A DNA stretch of 64,000 nt from Solidesulfovibrio carbinolicus (GCF_004135975.1 NZ_CP026538.1:3286001-3350000); one strand, 5' to 3'; numbered from the stretch's first letter, positions 52,787 through 62,141 are shown. Notes: generated from the letters alone by a model not told the origin. Made by a program: numbers and translations.

Positions 52787-53580
52787 CAGGGCTTCTCGCC
52801 TCCCTGGCCGCCCGCTGCGACGGCCTGGCCATGCTGGCCCTGGCCGGGTTCATGGGCTGGCTGGCGACCATCGGCAATTACTGGATGTACTTAAATCCCA
52901 AGTTCAAGCCGGTCACCCTTGCCGCCGCCGTGGTCCTGGCCGTGCTGGGGGCCTACGCAACCCTGCGTCCCGTGGCCAGGGCGAGCCTTGGCCGGGGCCT
53001 ATGCTACCTCGCCCTGGCCTGCCTCGTGTGGTTCTCCGAAGGCGGCCTGCAAACACTCTCGGCCAACGACGACAGCGACGTTTTCAGCGTCGCGCCCAGC
53101 CTGCCCCCCCCCGAAATCGCCCCGGTCCCCGAACGCCTGCGCGCCAGCGGCCAGGACTACGTCCCCATCAACACCGGCGAACTTTACGACGTGGCCGCCA
53201 AAGGGCCCGGCCCCGCCTTCGAGCGCCCTTACGCCGTGCGCGGCTTCGTCCACCGTAGTCCCGAACTCGACGCTCAAGGGGAGTTCGTCCTCTACCGACT
53301 GGCCGTCTGGTGCTGCTTTGCCGACGGCACGGCCGTGGGGTTTCGCGTGAAAACGCCGCCCGGCCAGGAACCGCCGGCCGACAAAAGCTGGGTCATCGCC
53401 TACGGCCATCTGGCCGTCATCCCGGAAAACGACCGCCAGGACATCATCCTGCCCGGCATGAGCTTTTCCTCGGTATCGGCGGCGGCGCTGCTGGCGACGG
53501 ATACGGTGGAAGCCAAGGAACTGATCCCGGAAGAAACGTACATGTTCGAATGGCGGCAGGCCGAGCCGTACGCGTTTTGA
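52783..53580 (+). CDS. DUF1980/TIGR03943 membrane protein (265 aa)
   Basis: Two to three N-terminal transmembrane helices (LAMLALAGFMGWLATIG; VTLAAAVVLAVLGAYA; GLCYLALACLVWFS) and a soluble C-terminal domain with YVPINTGELYDVA, FERPYAVRGFVHRS and FVLYRLAVWCCFADG, typical of the TIGR03943 family (YcgQ-like), which regularly accompanies the permease family encoded just upstream (YcgR-type). The WCC cysteines may bind metal. Role in metal handling is inferred from the constant pairing. ATGA overlap with the permease gene. Confidence 0.78.
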   Translation: MTGLLASLAARCDGLAMLALAGFMGWLATIGNYWMYLNPKFKPVTLAAAVVLAVLGAYATLRPVARASLGRGLCYLALACLVWFSEGGLQTLSANDDSDVFSVAPSLPPPEIAPVPERLRASGQDYVPINTGELYDVAAKGPGPAFERPYAVRGFVHRSPELDAQGEFVLYRLAVWCCFADGTAVGFRVKTPPGQEPPADKSWVIAYGHLAVIPENDRQDIILPGMSFSSVSAAALLATDTVEAKELIPEETYMFEWRQAEPYAF

Positions 53581-53629
53581 GGGAAGGGAGATGGAGACGG
53601 TAGAGGGAGAGAGAGCGTAAAGCCGAAGA

Positions 53630-53673
53630 TTGGGGCGCTGCCCCAAGCCCCGCCGGGGGCCTCAGGCCCCCGG
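53630..53673 (+). terminator. Double hairpin after the metal-permease operon (repeat copy 7, partial)
   Basis: TTGGGGC / GCCCCAA with GCT loop (53630-53646) is followed by CCGGGGGCC / GGCCCCCGG with TCA loop (53653-53673) and GACCCCC. The second stem is the same as in the 3'-end repeat, but the GCCTCCGGCGGCC box is missing. Confidence 0.6.
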
Positions 53674-53842
53674 ACCCCCGACCTGGGGTTGGACGGACGG
53701 GCGGGGGTGATGTCGGTGGGCGGCGGCCCGAGTCTTGAGCAAGAACTCCTGGACTAGCTCAAAACAAAAGCCCAACCTGCCTTCAGCAGCGTCATAGCCC
53801 TATTCACCCAATTTTCCCATACCGTGTAGCCCCGGGCGAACC

Positions 53843-53919
53843 GGGTCGTTGAAATTTTTGGGCCGTCGAGCACCCGGCGACAGCCGGGCGCATCGACGGC
53901 CCAAAAATTACAACGACCC
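53843..53919. repeat. 77-base near-perfect hairpin
   Basis: Arms 53843-53869 and 53893-53919 pair at 26 of 27 positions; the 23-base loop contains a further CCCGGC / GCCGGG stem, so nearly the whole element folds. It lies in the 479-base gap between convergent operons, between repeat copies 7 and 8. The AT core (AATTTTTGGG) is unlike the surroundings. Short open frames over it on the minus strand look like shadows. Mobile-element remnant, terminator or cruciform site are all possible. Confidence 0.8.
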
Positions 53920-54005
53920 ACGCGGCGCAGCCGCCAGCGCTTGCGCGCCCAAGGAGTCTTACAAACTCCCAACCACTGACGCGCCCCCTCCCTTTACCCA
54001 ACCCA

Positions 54006-54049
54006 GGCGGGGTTTCCAAAGGGGCTCAGCCCCTTTGGCCGCCGGAGGC
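54006..54049 (-). repeat. 3'-end hairpin repeat, copy 8 (reverse)
   Basis: On the minus strand: GCCTCCGGCGGCC, stem AAAGGGGC / GCCCCTTT with TGA loop, GGAAACCCCGCC. Its stem is identical to copy 5. It starts 10 bases after the stop of the minus-strand kinase gene. Confidence 0.85.
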
Positions 54050-54059
54050 ATTCTTCCTT

Positions 54060-55988
54060 CTAACTCCCCGTCGCCTCGGCCTTTCTTCGCGGCACGACGA
54101 TATGAAACTGCGTCCCTTCCCCAGGCTCGGACGTCAGGTCGATGCGGCCGCCGTGCTTTTTCACCACGTCGTTGGCGATGAAAAGCCCCAGGCCCGTTCC
54201 TTTCAAACCCTTGGACGAGAAGAAGAGCGTGAAGGCTTTTTCCCGGGTTTCCTGGGACATGCCCATGCCGTTGTCGGTGATGTCGAAGGTGACGGCGTCG
54301 GCGTCGGCGCTGGCCTTGAAGCTGATGGCGTGGGTGTCCTTGGCGGTATCGGCGGTGCAGGCGTCGATGGCGTTTTCCAGGATATTGACCAGGGCGGCGG
54401 ACAGGTTGGCCGTGTCCAGGTCGGCCGTGCCGAGGTCGGGCGGGATGTCGCAGGTAAAGACGATCTTTTCCCGGGCGGCCTTGGGTTCGACGATCTGGGC
54501 GACGTTTTGCGCCAGGTGGCTGACGTCCACGGGGTCGCCGGCCATGTCGCGGGATTTGGCGTAATACAGGACGTTGAGCACGAGGTTTCGCACCCGGCCG
54601 ACCAGGGATTTGATGGTGTCGCCGGCGTCGGTGATGCGCGTCATGTCCTGGCGTTTGATGCCGGATTCCAGGCGGTAGACGCCGCCTTCCAGGGCGGTGA
54701 GCATGCCTTTGACGCCATGGGAGATGGAGCCGAGCATAAGCCCCAGCGAAGTCAGGTGATCTTGAAGTTCGCGGATCTGGGTGATGTCGGTGGACAGGGC
54801 CATGACCTCGACGACCTCGCCCTGGGCGTTGCGGATGGGGGCGGAGAAGGTCAGCACGTTTTTGGTGCGTCCGTCGCGGCAGGTGACCACGGCTTCGAGG
54901 CTGTGGGCCGTGCCGTCCTCGAACGTCGCGTCCACCGGGCAGTCCGGGCAGGGCGTGTCGCGGTGGCGGAAGACTTCATGGCACAGCTTGCCCACGCCTT
55001 CGCCGAAATCCTGTTTGAAAAGCGTATTGTTGGCCACGATGCGGTAGTCGCGGTCGCGCACGGCGATATAGCAGGGCGTGGCCTCGAACAGGTCCATGTA
55101 CTTCTGCTGGGTGACCCGCAGTTCTTCCTGGAGGCGTTTGATTTCGCTGACGTCCACGGCCAGTTCCAGGACAAGCTCCACCTTGCCGTCGCGCTCGCCG
55201 ATGGGCGAGGTATGGACCATGACGGGCAGTTCGCGGCCGTTTTTGCAGAGCATGGTCTCGCGCGAGCGTTGGCCCTTGCCGGTCTCGAAGGTCTTCCAGA
55301 CCGGGCCGTCGAAGCCGCGAATGGCTTGGCCCACGTAGACTTCCCAGCTGTGGTGGCCGACCATGTCGCCCAGGCGTTCCTTATAGAGCTGGTTGGTGGC
55401 GACCACGGTGAGCGAGCGGTTGTGCACGGCCACGAAGCACGGCATCTCATTGAAATAGCCGGCCTTGTCGCCAAAATCCTCGGACAGGCAGGAGATGGCC
55501 TGGCACATGGTTTCGACCATTTCGCCGGCGGCCAGCTGGCGTTCGAGTTCGATGACGCGACGGGACTTTTCCTGGACGAGCTTTTCGAGATTCTGGGTGT
55601 ACTGCTTGAGTTCGCGGCGCAGGATGATCTTTTCCTCCACGCGCTTGAGCGCCGCGTCGAGGATGTCGTGGTTGATGGGCTTGGTGACAAAGTCGGCGGC
55701 GTCGTACTGCAGGCAGCCGATGGCGAGATCCATGTCGCCGTGGCCGGAGATCATGACGACTTCGGTTTCGGGCGATTTGGCCTTGATGTGCTTGAGCAGC
55801 TCCAGCCCGTCCATGACCGGCATCTTGATGTCGGTGAGCACGATGGAGGGCGCAATGGCATCGAACATTTCCAGGGCCTGAACGCCGTTTTCAGCGGCGT
55901 GGACCTCATAGCCCAGGTCGGCGAGGAACATGCCAAGGAATCGGCGGATGTCCTCCTCGTCGTCGACGAGCAACAGGCGTTCGCTCAT
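54060..55988 (-). CDS. Receiver-PAS-PAS histidine kinase of the hmc locus (642 aa), cytoplasmic
   Basis: Receiver (Asp53 in VLTDIKMPVMDG, VVMISGHGDMDLAIGC, FVTKPINHD), coiled coil, PAS-like domains at ~175-290 and ~300-405 (with CHEVFRHRDTPCPDCPVD, a cysteine cluster), an atypical phospho-acceptor segment GSISHGVKGMLTALEGG, then HATPase with NILENAIDACTA, TDNGMGMSQE and LKGTGLGLFIANDVV. No membrane helix. Paralogue of the kinase at 22082-24010 with identical length and layout. It lies 204 bases downstream of the lone receiver, behind a terminator-like hairpin, so it is transcribed either by read-through or separately. Likely senses internal redox state and controls the hmc operon or its partner receiver; that is inference. 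Confidence 0.9.
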   Translation of the reverse strand: MSERLLLVDDEEDIRRFLGMFLADLGYEVHAAENGVQALEMFDAIAPSIVLTDIKMPVMDGLELLKHIKAKSPETEVVMISGHGDMDLAIGCLQYDAADFVTKPINHDILDAALKRVEEKIILRRELKQYTQNLEKLVQEKSRRVIELERQLAAGEMVETMCQAISCLSEDFGDKAGYFNEMPCFVAVHNRSLTVVATNQLYKERLGDMVGHHSWEVYVGQAIRGFDGPVWKTFETGKGQRSRETMLCKNGRELPVMVHTSPIGERDGKVELVLELAVDVSEIKRLQEELRVTQQKYMDLFEATPCYIAVRDRDYRIVANNTLFKQDFGEGVGKLCHEVFRHRDTPCPDCPVDATFEDGTAHSLEAVVTCRDGRTKNVLTFSAPIRNAQGEVVEVMALSTDITQIRELQDHLTSLGLMLGSISHGVKGMLTALEGGVYRLESGIKRQDMTRITDAGDTIKSLVGRVRNLVLNVLYYAKSRDMAGDPVDVSHLAQNVAQIVEPKAAREKIVFTCDIPPDLGTADLDTANLSAALVNILENAIDACTADTAKDTHAISFKASADADAVTFDITDNGMGMSQETREKAFTLFFSSKGLKGTGLGLFIANDVVKKHGGRIDLTSEPGEGTQFHIVVPRRKAEATGS

Positions 55989-56143
55989 GGCCGTGGTCCT
56001 TGTCGCCTTGGCCGCCGGGCCGGCGGCGGTCGGACGAGACCGGAGACCGGCAGGCGTCCGGCGGTTTCGGGAAGGCCCGAAACGCGTCGGCGTTGCCTGG
56101 ACCGCGCAGGCGGTCGGGGCGAGCCAAGCCGCGTGTTTGGCTC

Positions 56144-56189
56144 AAAACCGTCCCCGGGGCGCGGCGGGTTGGCCGCGCCCCGGGGGACG
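56144..56189 (-). terminator. Terminator after the lone receiver of the hmc operon
   Basis: On the minus strand an 18-base GC-rich arm pairs with a 17-base arm (one bulged C) around CAACCC, followed by TTTT. It begins four bases after the receiver stop and probably ends most hmc transcripts before the kinase gene. Confidence 0.75.
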
Positions 56190-56192
56190 GGT

Positions 56193-56549
56193 TTAGGAGC
56201 CTATGGTTTCGCGCACGAGATCGAGCAGTTCCTTTTGTTCAAAGGGCTTGCTCAAGGACCCCACGGCGTTGGGGATCACGTACTTGAGCCCCGTGTGGCC
56301 GGTAATGACGATGATGGGGATGTTGGCGTAGGTCTTGCCCCGCTGCAGCGCCCGGTTGAACCACGGCCCGGTCTTGTCCGGCATCTCGATGTCCAGCGTG
56401 ATCAGGTCGGGCGTATGGGCGGCCAGCACTTCCAGGGCCTTTTCCCCGTTTTCGGCGACGATGGTCTCGTAGCCGTTGTCGGTGAGCAGAGTCTCCAGGT
56501 ATTCCCGGATATTGGGATCGTCGTCCACGATAAGGATGGTCTTGGGCAT
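56193..56549 (-). CDS. Single-domain response regulator of the hmc operon (Rrf1 position, 118 aa)
   Basis: Receiver only: LIVDDDPNIREYL, Asp53 in LITLDIEMPDKTG, VITGHTG and LSKPFEQKEL. In D. vulgaris the hmc operon is followed by rrf1 (a receiver) and rrf2; this gene occupies a similar place, though after a universal stress protein gene, so I leave the symbol open. No Rrf2-type repressor is visible. It is a likely paralogue of the lone receiver at 21497. Confidence 0.85.
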   Translation of the reverse strand: MPKTILIVDDDPNIREYLETLLTDNGYETIVAENGEKALEVLAAHTPDLITLDIEMPDKTGPWFNRALQRGKTYANIPIIVITGHTGLKYVIPNAVGSLSKPFEQKELLDLVRETIGS

Positions 56550-56591
56550 GTTTCCCTTTCTCCTTTTGCGTCCCCGGGAGGTTGTGGGGGC

Positions 56592-57521
56592 TTACGCCTC
56601 GGCCGCCTGGGGCAGCTTGTCGGGACGGTTGACGCTCACCACGGGGCAGGTGGCCCGCACGATGACCTGTTCCAGGGTGCTGCCGAAGGGCCGTTCGTCG
56701 GGATCGACGTCGCGGGCGTGGTGGGCCATGACGATGAGGTCGGCCTGGCGTTCACGGGCGAACTTGACGATTTCGACGTAGGGCGTGCCCTCCCATACCT
56801 CGGAAGTATATCTTTTGAAATCCCCGAGTTGGGTGGCGTATTCGTGGTGCAGCCGACGGCGGGACTCGGCCAGTTTGGCCTCGATGCCGTCCTGGGTCAG
56901 GGCGATGGGCGACTGGAAGCGGCTCAAATCCACGCAGTGGAACATGTGCAGCTCGCCGTCCACGGCCTTGACCACGGTCTTGGCGAACTGGAAGGCCGAC
57001 TCGGATGCCTTGGAGAAGTCCGTGGCAAACACGATGTTGGAGAATCCGCCCCAGAAGGAAGCGGACGGACGGCTGACGGTCAGCACCGGGCAGCGGGCGG
57101 CCTTGGCCACCTTGCGCAGGTTGTCGCCGACCACGCCGCGTTTGTAGAAGCCGGACTGCTGGCCTTCGGACGGACCGCACAGGACGATCATGTCCACGTC
57201 CTTGGCCCGGGCGATGCGCAGCACCTCGCGGGAGGGAACGCCCACGGCCACTTCGATCTCCACGCCCGGCAGGGCTTCGAGCTGCTTGGCGTAGGTGGTG
57301 CGCAGCTCTTCGGCCACGCCTTCCAGGTATTCGGCGTCGGCATCGACTTCCTCGCCGGTGCGGGTGTCGATGACGAGATTGCTGTCGCCCTTGCCCGGGA
57401 TGCCGAGCACGTGGAAGAGCGTCAGCGTCGAGCCGTACTGGCGGGCCATGTCAAAGGCCACGCGGGCGGCGCTGTCGCATTCCGGCGAACCGGTTGTCGC
57501 AAACAGGATCTTATTGAACAT
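56592..57521 (-). CDS. Tandem universal stress protein (309 aa)
   Basis: Two UspA-type domains in tandem: residues ~1-150 (KILFATTGSPECDSAARVAF, DMIVLCGPSEGQ) and ~160-300 (NIVFATDFSKASESAFQFAK, DLIVMAHHARDVDP, PFGSTLEQVIVRATCPVV). The ATP-binding G-x2-G-x9-G-(S/T) motif is only partly kept in the second domain. It lies 43 bases before the receiver and 60 after hmcF, so it belongs to the hmc operon, an addition compared with the D. vulgaris arrangement. Probably links the operon to energy or stress state; exact role unknown. Confidence 0.88.
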   Translation of the reverse strand: MFNKILFATTGSPECDSAARVAFDMARQYGSTLTLFHVLGIPGKGDSNLVIDTRTGEEVDADAEYLEGVAEELRTTYAKQLEALPGVEIEVAVGVPSREVLRIARAKDVDMIVLCGPSEGQQSGFYKRGVVGDNLRKVAKAARCPVLTVSRPSASFWGGFSNIVFATDFSKASESAFQFAKTVVKAVDGELHMFHCVDLSRFQSPIALTQDGIEAKLAESRRRLHHEYATQLGDFKRYTSEVWEGTPYVEIVKFARERQADLIVMAHHARDVDPDERPFGSTLEQVIVRATCPVVSVNRPDKLPQAAEA

Positions 57522-57580
57522 TCCAAACCCCTATTTCGTGTTAGAGGTGGAGGTTGCGTGCGGTTAGGCGCACCTCTTCC

Positions 57581-58990
57581 CTATTCCTCGTCGCCGTCGT
57601 CCTCGTCCTTGGGCTTGAGGTGTTCGGGCACGATGACCATTTTGAGCAGCAGCGGCTTGAGGAAGCTCCAATCGATGTGGATATGGTACTCTTCCTCAAG
57701 GTCGCGAATGGCGTCCCAGCAGTTGTGGCAGGGCGCGATGACCAGCTTGGCCCCGGTGGCCAGGATCTGGTCGCGCTTGGTGAGAAGCGCCTTGTTGCGC
57801 ATTGGCCGGAACTTGCCGATGCCGTTGAAGCCGCCGCCGCCGCCGCAGCAGTAGTTATGCTCTTTGTTGGGCGTCATTTCAACGAGATAGCCCGGTTCGA
57901 CGAGATAGGACAGGATCTCGCGGGCGGTCTCGGCCAGACCCCAGTTGCGGATGTAGTTGCAGGAGTCCTGATAGGTGACAGTCTGCTTGATCCGCTTGGC
58001 CGGGTCGATCTTGAGCTTGCCTTCGCGAAGGGCCTCGGCCACCCACTGGACGTAGTGGATGTAGGGCGCGGGCGGCTGGCCGTCGGGACGACCGGCCCAG
58101 AAGGGGCCTTCGATGACCGTGGCCCGGTGGGCGTGGCCGCATTCGGTGCCGATGACCCGCTTGGGCTTTAAGCGCTCGATGGCCGCGTAGACGTTTTCCA
58201 CCTGCAGCTTGCAGGCTTCCCAGTCGCCGGCGAACATGGACAGGCTGGTCTGCTCCCACCCTTCGCTGGGCACGGTCCAATTTTCCCCGGCGATGTGGAA
58301 CAGGATGGCCGCCTCGGCCAAGTCCTCGGGGTAGTGCTTGGGCTCGCGGGCGTTGCAGGTGTACATGATGTCCGCGTCTTCCTTGTCGACGGGGATCTCA
58401 AGACCCGGCCAATCGTCCTGCTGCTCCTCGGCCATCCATTCGCACGTCTCCACCCAATCCTCGGTGGTGACGTCCATCTGGGCGCGGTAGACGCGGTGCA
58501 TGCCCGCGCCGATCTTGAGTTCCCAGGGCACGAACCCCTGGGAATAGAGCAGGCCGCGGGTGTAGCCCATCATGACGCCCATATCGATGCCGTGGGGGCA
58601 ATACATGGCGCAGCGGTTGCAACAGGTGCACTGGGACCAGGCCACTTCCATGGCATGGCGCATGAACGCGTTGTCCACGTCGCCCTTGCGGCGGATGATC
58701 TCGCCCAAGGTGGTCTGAATCTTGTACGACGGCACCTGCTCGGGCTTGCAGTCGTTGACCAGATACAGAAAGCAGGAGTCGGCGCACAAGCCGCACCGGG
58801 CGCAGATGTCGAGCCAGGTTTTCGTGCGCGATTTGCAGGTTTTCTGGATGGTTGCCCACAGTTTTTCGCGGTCAACCTCCAGCGACAGCATTTCCTCGTA
58901 GTATTTCGTGCCGCGCGTATCGGAGAGCAGAGCCTTGAGCTCCTCCTCCGTCGTGATCGGCCGCTTATTACAATAAATCCCTTCAGGCAT
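57581..58990 (-). CDS. hmcF: Hmc complex cytoplasmic iron-sulfur subunit HmcF (469 aa)
   Basis: Two [4Fe-4S] motifs ([12 protein letters not shown] and [14 protein letters not shown]) are followed by CCG-domain cysteines (SCNYIRNWG and [12 protein letters not shown]), the layout of HdrD/DsrK-type proteins that can bind a non-cubane cluster and handle disulfides. It is soluble and cytoplasmic and should receive electrons from the membrane subunits, passing them to sulfate-reduction partners. Length fits D. vulgaris HmcF. It begins 36 bases after hmcE. Confidence 0.93.
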   Translation of the reverse strand: MPEGIYCNKRPITTEEELKALLSDTRGTKYYEEMLSLEVDREKLWATIQKTCKSRTKTWLDICARCGLCADSCFLYLVNDCKPEQVPSYKIQTTLGEIIRRKGDVDNAFMRHAMEVAWSQCTCCNRCAMYCPHGIDMGVMMGYTRGLLYSQGFVPWELKIGAGMHRVYRAQMDVTTEDWVETCEWMAEEQQDDWPGLEIPVDKEDADIMYTCNAREPKHYPEDLAEAAILFHIAGENWTVPSEGWEQTSLSMFAGDWEACKLQVENVYAAIERLKPKRVIGTECGHAHRATVIEGPFWAGRPDGQPPAPYIHYVQWVAEALREGKLKIDPAKRIKQTVTYQDSCNYIRNWGLAETAREILSYLVEPGYLVEMTPNKEHNYCCGGGGGFNGIGKFRPMRNKALLTKRDQILATGAKLVIAPCHNCWDAIRDLEEEYHIHIDWSFLKPLLLKMVIVPEHLKPKDEDDGDEE

Positions 58991-59026
58991 GACGTGTCAC
59001 TCCTTGGCGATATCCCGCCGGCCGGT

Positions 59027-59704
59027 TTACCAGACGATGCCGCTGCCGCGCTGACCGCCGCGCTTGGTGCCGAAGTCGATCCCGATCTGGGCCCGGGAAC
59101 AGAAGAACAGCACGGCGTGGGACAGCTTGGTGAACGGCACGGCGATGAGCCAGATTTCGCCGGTGATGATGTGGGCGAGCAGCCACCCGTTGCCGTCGCC
59201 GCTCTGGTGGGCGGCCACGAAGCCGGTGACCAGGGGGGCGAGGCTGATGGCCATGATCCCCAGATCCTGGCGGGTGGTGATGATGCGCACTTCGCTTAAG
59301 CCGAAGCGGCGCAACAGGATGAACAGGCCGGCCAGAACGGCCAGGATGGTCAGGATGTCGGCCAGCCCGTCGGGCATGGTCGGCCAGGACACGCCGAAGC
59401 GCTCGGCCACGATCATGACGTGGGCGTAGAGGAAGATCGGCACGATGACCAGGCCGATGTGCAGCAGGAAGAAGGCCGTGGCAAAGACCGGCTTGGCCCG
59501 CCAGCTGCACGAGGCAAAGGGAATGAGCCAGTGGAAGATGGACTTCAGCGCCCCTTTGACGGCCAGATCGGGTTTGTGGCCGTAGGCCACGCGGTCAAGC
59601 TGCCAGTTGAGGCCCTTGACGTACATATAGGCGCGCCAGGCGCAGCCGAGGATGCATATGGCGAACGACAGCCACAGCATCGGACCCGTCAGGAATGCAT
59701 ACAT
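59027..59704 (-). CDS. hmcE: Hmc complex membrane subunit HmcE, NarI-like (225 aa)
   Basis: Five to six hydrophobic helices (MLWLSFAICILGCAW; ATAFFLLHIGLVIVPIFL; ILTILAVLAGLFILL; LGIMAISLAPLVTGF; WLIAVPFTKLSHAVLFF) with histidines placed as in the NarI/DsrM b-type cytochrome family, so haem b and quinone interaction are likely. It connects periplasmic HmcA/B to cytoplasmic HmcF. Position and size match the D. vulgaris hmc operon. Confidence 0.9.
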   Translation of the reverse strand: MYAFLTGPMLWLSFAICILGCAWRAYMYVKGLNWQLDRVAYGHKPDLAVKGALKSIFHWLIPFASCSWRAKPVFATAFFLLHIGLVIVPIFLYAHVMIVAERFGVSWPTMPDGLADILTILAVLAGLFILLRRFGLSEVRIITTRQDLGIMAISLAPLVTGFVAAHQSGDGNGWLLAHIITGEIWLIAVPFTKLSHAVLFFCSRAQIGIDFGTKRGGQRGSGIVW

Positions 59705-59738
59705 TGGTGTTCTCCTTGGCGATCGCGGTCCGATCAGC

Positions 59739-59873
59739 CTAGTAGCGGCGTTTACGCTCTTCCTTGTCCGTGAGGAAGTGCCAGAATCCGACGAAGCAGA
59801 TCAGCACGACGCCCATGAGGACGTAGGTGATGCTCTTGTTGTGGAGCATCAGGTCTTGCAACGTATTGAACAT
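59739..59873 (-). CDS. hmcD: Hmc complex small membrane subunit HmcD (44 aa)
   Basis: A very short protein, MFNTLQDLMLHNKSITY followed by one transmembrane helix (LMGVVLICFVGFWHFL) and a basic tail (DKEERKRRY). It sits exactly where D. vulgaris encodes HmcD, between hmcE and hmcC, 15 bases after hmcC. Its role in the complex is not known; it probably stabilises the membrane part. Confidence 0.85.
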   Translation of the reverse strand: MFNTLQDLMLHNKSITYVLMGVVLICFVGFWHFLTDKEERKRRY

Positions 59874-59888
59874 GGCTGTTCCCCTGTC

Positions 59889-61061
59889 CTAGTGGGACGA
59901 GTCTTTGTAGGCCGGATGCACGTAGAAGATGGGCATCCGGGTGACGATGAACCGGAAGGCGATGACGCCGATGGTGACCACGAACAAGGAGATGATGATC
60001 TCGCCCGCGCTCGGGAAGTAGCGGTCAACGCTGGGCAGCTGCCAGTTAAAGGCCACCAGGCTCACGTTGAACCGATTGAGCACGATGCCGAGCACCGTCC
60101 ACAGGGCGGTGAACCGGGCGAGCTTCAAGTTGCGGTCGCGGTAGGCCACGGCGTAGGCATAGCACGGCAGGGCCACGAAGCCGACGACCTCGACCAGCCA
60201 CCAGGCGCCGTAACCGGTGCCCAGGAACTGCCAGCGGTTGTCCATGGCCAGGCCCAGGAGCTTCATGGCCAGGTAGCCGGCCATGATCCAGGCGGCCGCC
60301 TTGGAGAAGGCCATCTGCAGGTCTTCGTAGCCAAGGTTGTATTCGTCGTCCATCTTGTGATGGAAGTGCTTGTGCGACAGCGTTCCCTCGAAGATGACCA
60401 TGGACATGCCGGCGAACATGCTGGACATGAAGAACATGACCGGCAGGTACGGCGTGTACCACAAGGGGTGCAGCTTGGACGGGGCGATGAGATACAGCGC
60501 GCCCAGCGAGCTCTGGTGCAGGGTCGAGAGGATGACGCCCAGGATGGTCAGGCCCATGGTCAGCTTGACCAGGATGTCGCGGTACTTGTCAAATCCCCGC
60601 TTCCACTCCAGGGCGGCCGGCAGGTATTCGAGGAACAGCACCGTTAAGTAGATGAACACGCACAGACCGACTTCAAACAGGATGGACGTGGTCCCCTGCT
60701 GGTAGAAGATCGGGTACGGCAGACGCCAGGGGCGGCCGACGTCGTAGTTGAGGGCAAACACGACCAGGGCGTAGCCCAAAAAGGCCGTCAGGATGGCCGG
60801 GCGCACCGCGCCGTGAAAGCGCTTGAACCCGAAGATGTAGCAGGCGGCCGAGGTGGTATAGCCGCCGGCGGCCAGGGCGACGCCGCACAGCAGGTCAAAC
60901 CCGATCCAGATGCCCCAGGGGTTGTTGTCGGAGAGGTTGGTCACCGCGCCCAGGCCCATGGTGAAGCGCATGATGGTGACCACCACGCCGGCGGCCAGGA
61001 TGATGCCGGCGACGATGTTCCAGGGAGTGAAAAGCGTCCCTTTCTGAGTTTCCGTCGACAT
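59889..61061 (-). CDS. hmcC: Hmc complex membrane subunit HmcC, NrfD-like (390 aa)
   Basis: About ten transmembrane helices of the NrfD/PsrC family (LFTPWNIVAGIILAAGVVV; NPWGIWIGFDLLCGVALA; GVILSTLHQSSLGALYL), the last being the typical quinone-site region. No cofactor motif. It interacts with the iron-sulfur subunit HmcB and may couple electron transfer to quinone or proton movement. Its start overlaps the hmcB stop by one base (TAATG), implying coupled translation. Confidence 0.93.
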   Translation of the reverse strand: MSTETQKGTLFTPWNIVAGIILAAGVVVTIMRFTMGLGAVTNLSDNNPWGIWIGFDLLCGVALAAGGYTTSAACYIFGFKRFHGAVRPAILTAFLGYALVVFALNYDVGRPWRLPYPIFYQQGTTSILFEVGLCVFIYLTVLFLEYLPAALEWKRGFDKYRDILVKLTMGLTILGVILSTLHQSSLGALYLIAPSKLHPLWYTPYLPVMFFMSSMFAGMSMVIFEGTLSHKHFHHKMDDEYNLGYEDLQMAFSKAAAWIMAGYLAMKLLGLAMDNRWQFLGTGYGAWWLVEVVGFVALPCYAYAVAYRDRNLKLARFTALWTVLGIVLNRFNVSLVAFNWQLPSVDRYFPSAGEIIISLFVVTIGVIAFRFIVTRMPIFYVHPAYKDSSH

Positions 61062-62113
61062 TACGCGTCCTCCCCTTCTTCGCCGGCCTTGGCGGCGGCT
61101 TCCAGGGCCTTTTTGACCTCGACCTCGATGCGCCGCTTGTTAGCCACCTCGGCCTTGGCCAGTTCCTCGGAGAGCTTGGCTTCGGCGTCGGCGCTGGCCT
61201 TGGCGATGGCGGCCGAGACGGCGGCCTGCTTCTCGGACTCGGCGATCTTCTCCTTGCGCTTGCTGATGGCGTAAAGCCCGGTCAAGAGCACCGGCCAGAT
61301 GCCGGCCACGGCCGGCACGGCGGCCAGGGCCCCGGAGGTCAGCTCCGGCGCGGAGGTGGTGCCGAGGTTTTCGTCCATGCCCAGGGCGGCAAAGGACGGC
61401 TTGGGCGCGATGGTCAGCCAGCTCGTGCCGCCCATCTCGCGCTCGCCGTAGACATGCTCGACGTAGCGTCCGGGATTGCCGCCGATGCGGTCCCAGGCCA
61501 GGTTGAGCAGTTCCCGGCGCTTGCCGAAGACAAGGGCTTCCTTGGGGCAGGCCTCGACGCAGCCGGGCAGCTTGCCTTCGAGCAGGCGCGGCTGGCACAT
61601 GGTGCATTTCATGACCCGGGGAGTGAAGGCCTTGTCGTACTCGTAGGCCGGGATGTTGAACGGGCAGGCCACCATGCAGTAGCGGCAGCCGACGCAGACG
61701 TCGGGGTCGTAGACCACCGCGCCGGTTTCGGACTTCTTAAACGCCGCCACGAAGCAGGCCGAGGCGCAGGCCGGCTCCATGCAGTGGTTGCACTGGATCT
61801 TGCGGAAGACCGGCGGCTTGCCGGCATCCGGGACGTACTTGTTGACGATGGTGTAGGTTTTGGCGTCGGTGCGGCGCGTGGCGTCGAGCACCGTCAGATC
61901 GTCAAAGGCCTTGGCGGGCTTGGGCAGGTCGTTGACCTGGTTGCAGGCCGCTTCGCATTTGCGGCAGCCGATGCAGCGCGAGGCGTCGAAGAGCACGCCG
62001 CCCGCGTTGGGCAGTCCCTTGACGTCGCCAAGCGACGCGGCCTTGGCCGTCGCGCCGGAGCCCAGGGTGACGCCGGCCGCGCCCAGAAGGCCCAGAAAGT
62101 GTCTACGTTTCAT
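61061..62113 (-). CDS. hmcB: Hmc complex periplasmic iron-sulfur subunit HmcB (350 aa)
   Basis: Twin-arginine type signal ([17 protein letters not shown]), then four [4Fe-4S] motifs of the DmsB/NrfC type: [38 protein letters not shown] and [21 protein letters not shown] transmembrane helix ([20 protein letters not shown]) near residue 275 is followed by an Ala/Glu/Lys-rich coiled coil to the end. It passes electrons from HmcA to HmcC. The helix plus coiled-coil tail anchors it on the membrane, as in the D. vulgaris protein. Confidence 0.94.
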   Translation of the reverse strand: MKRRHFLGLLGAAGVTLGSGATAKAASLGDVKGLPNAGGVLFDASRCIGCRKCEAACNQVNDLPKPAKAFDDLTVLDATRRTDAKTYTIVNKYVPDAGKPPVFRKIQCNHCMEPACASACFVAAFKKSETGAVVYDPDVCVGCRYCMVACPFNIPAYEYDKAFTPRVMKCTMCQPRLLEGKLPGCVEACPKEALVFGKRRELLNLAWDRIGGNPGRYVEHVYGEREMGGTSWLTIAPKPSFAALGMDENLGTTSAPELTSGALAAVPAVAGIWPVLLTGLYAISKRKEKIAESEKQAAVSAAIAKASADAEAKLSEELAKAEVANKRRIEVEVKKALEAAAKAGEEGEDA

Positions 62114-62141
62114 TGTAGCGAGACCTCTGCTGGTTTGGGTC

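Noticed and set aside
53843-53919. Integron attC site
   Set aside because: The long folded element suggested attC, but the required RYYYAAC and GTTRRRY end boxes are not present and there is no integrase or cassette.
53754-54019. Short minus-strand reading frames between the metal-permease operon and the kinase gene
   Set aside because: They run through the 77-base hairpin, have odd Arg/Trp-rich composition and no ribosome site; more likely shadows of the repeat.
54102-57854. 1250-codon plus-strand reading frame across the hmc regulatory genes
   Set aside because: Shadow of the minus-strand kinase, receiver and Usp genes; Gly/His/Gln-rich with no domain.
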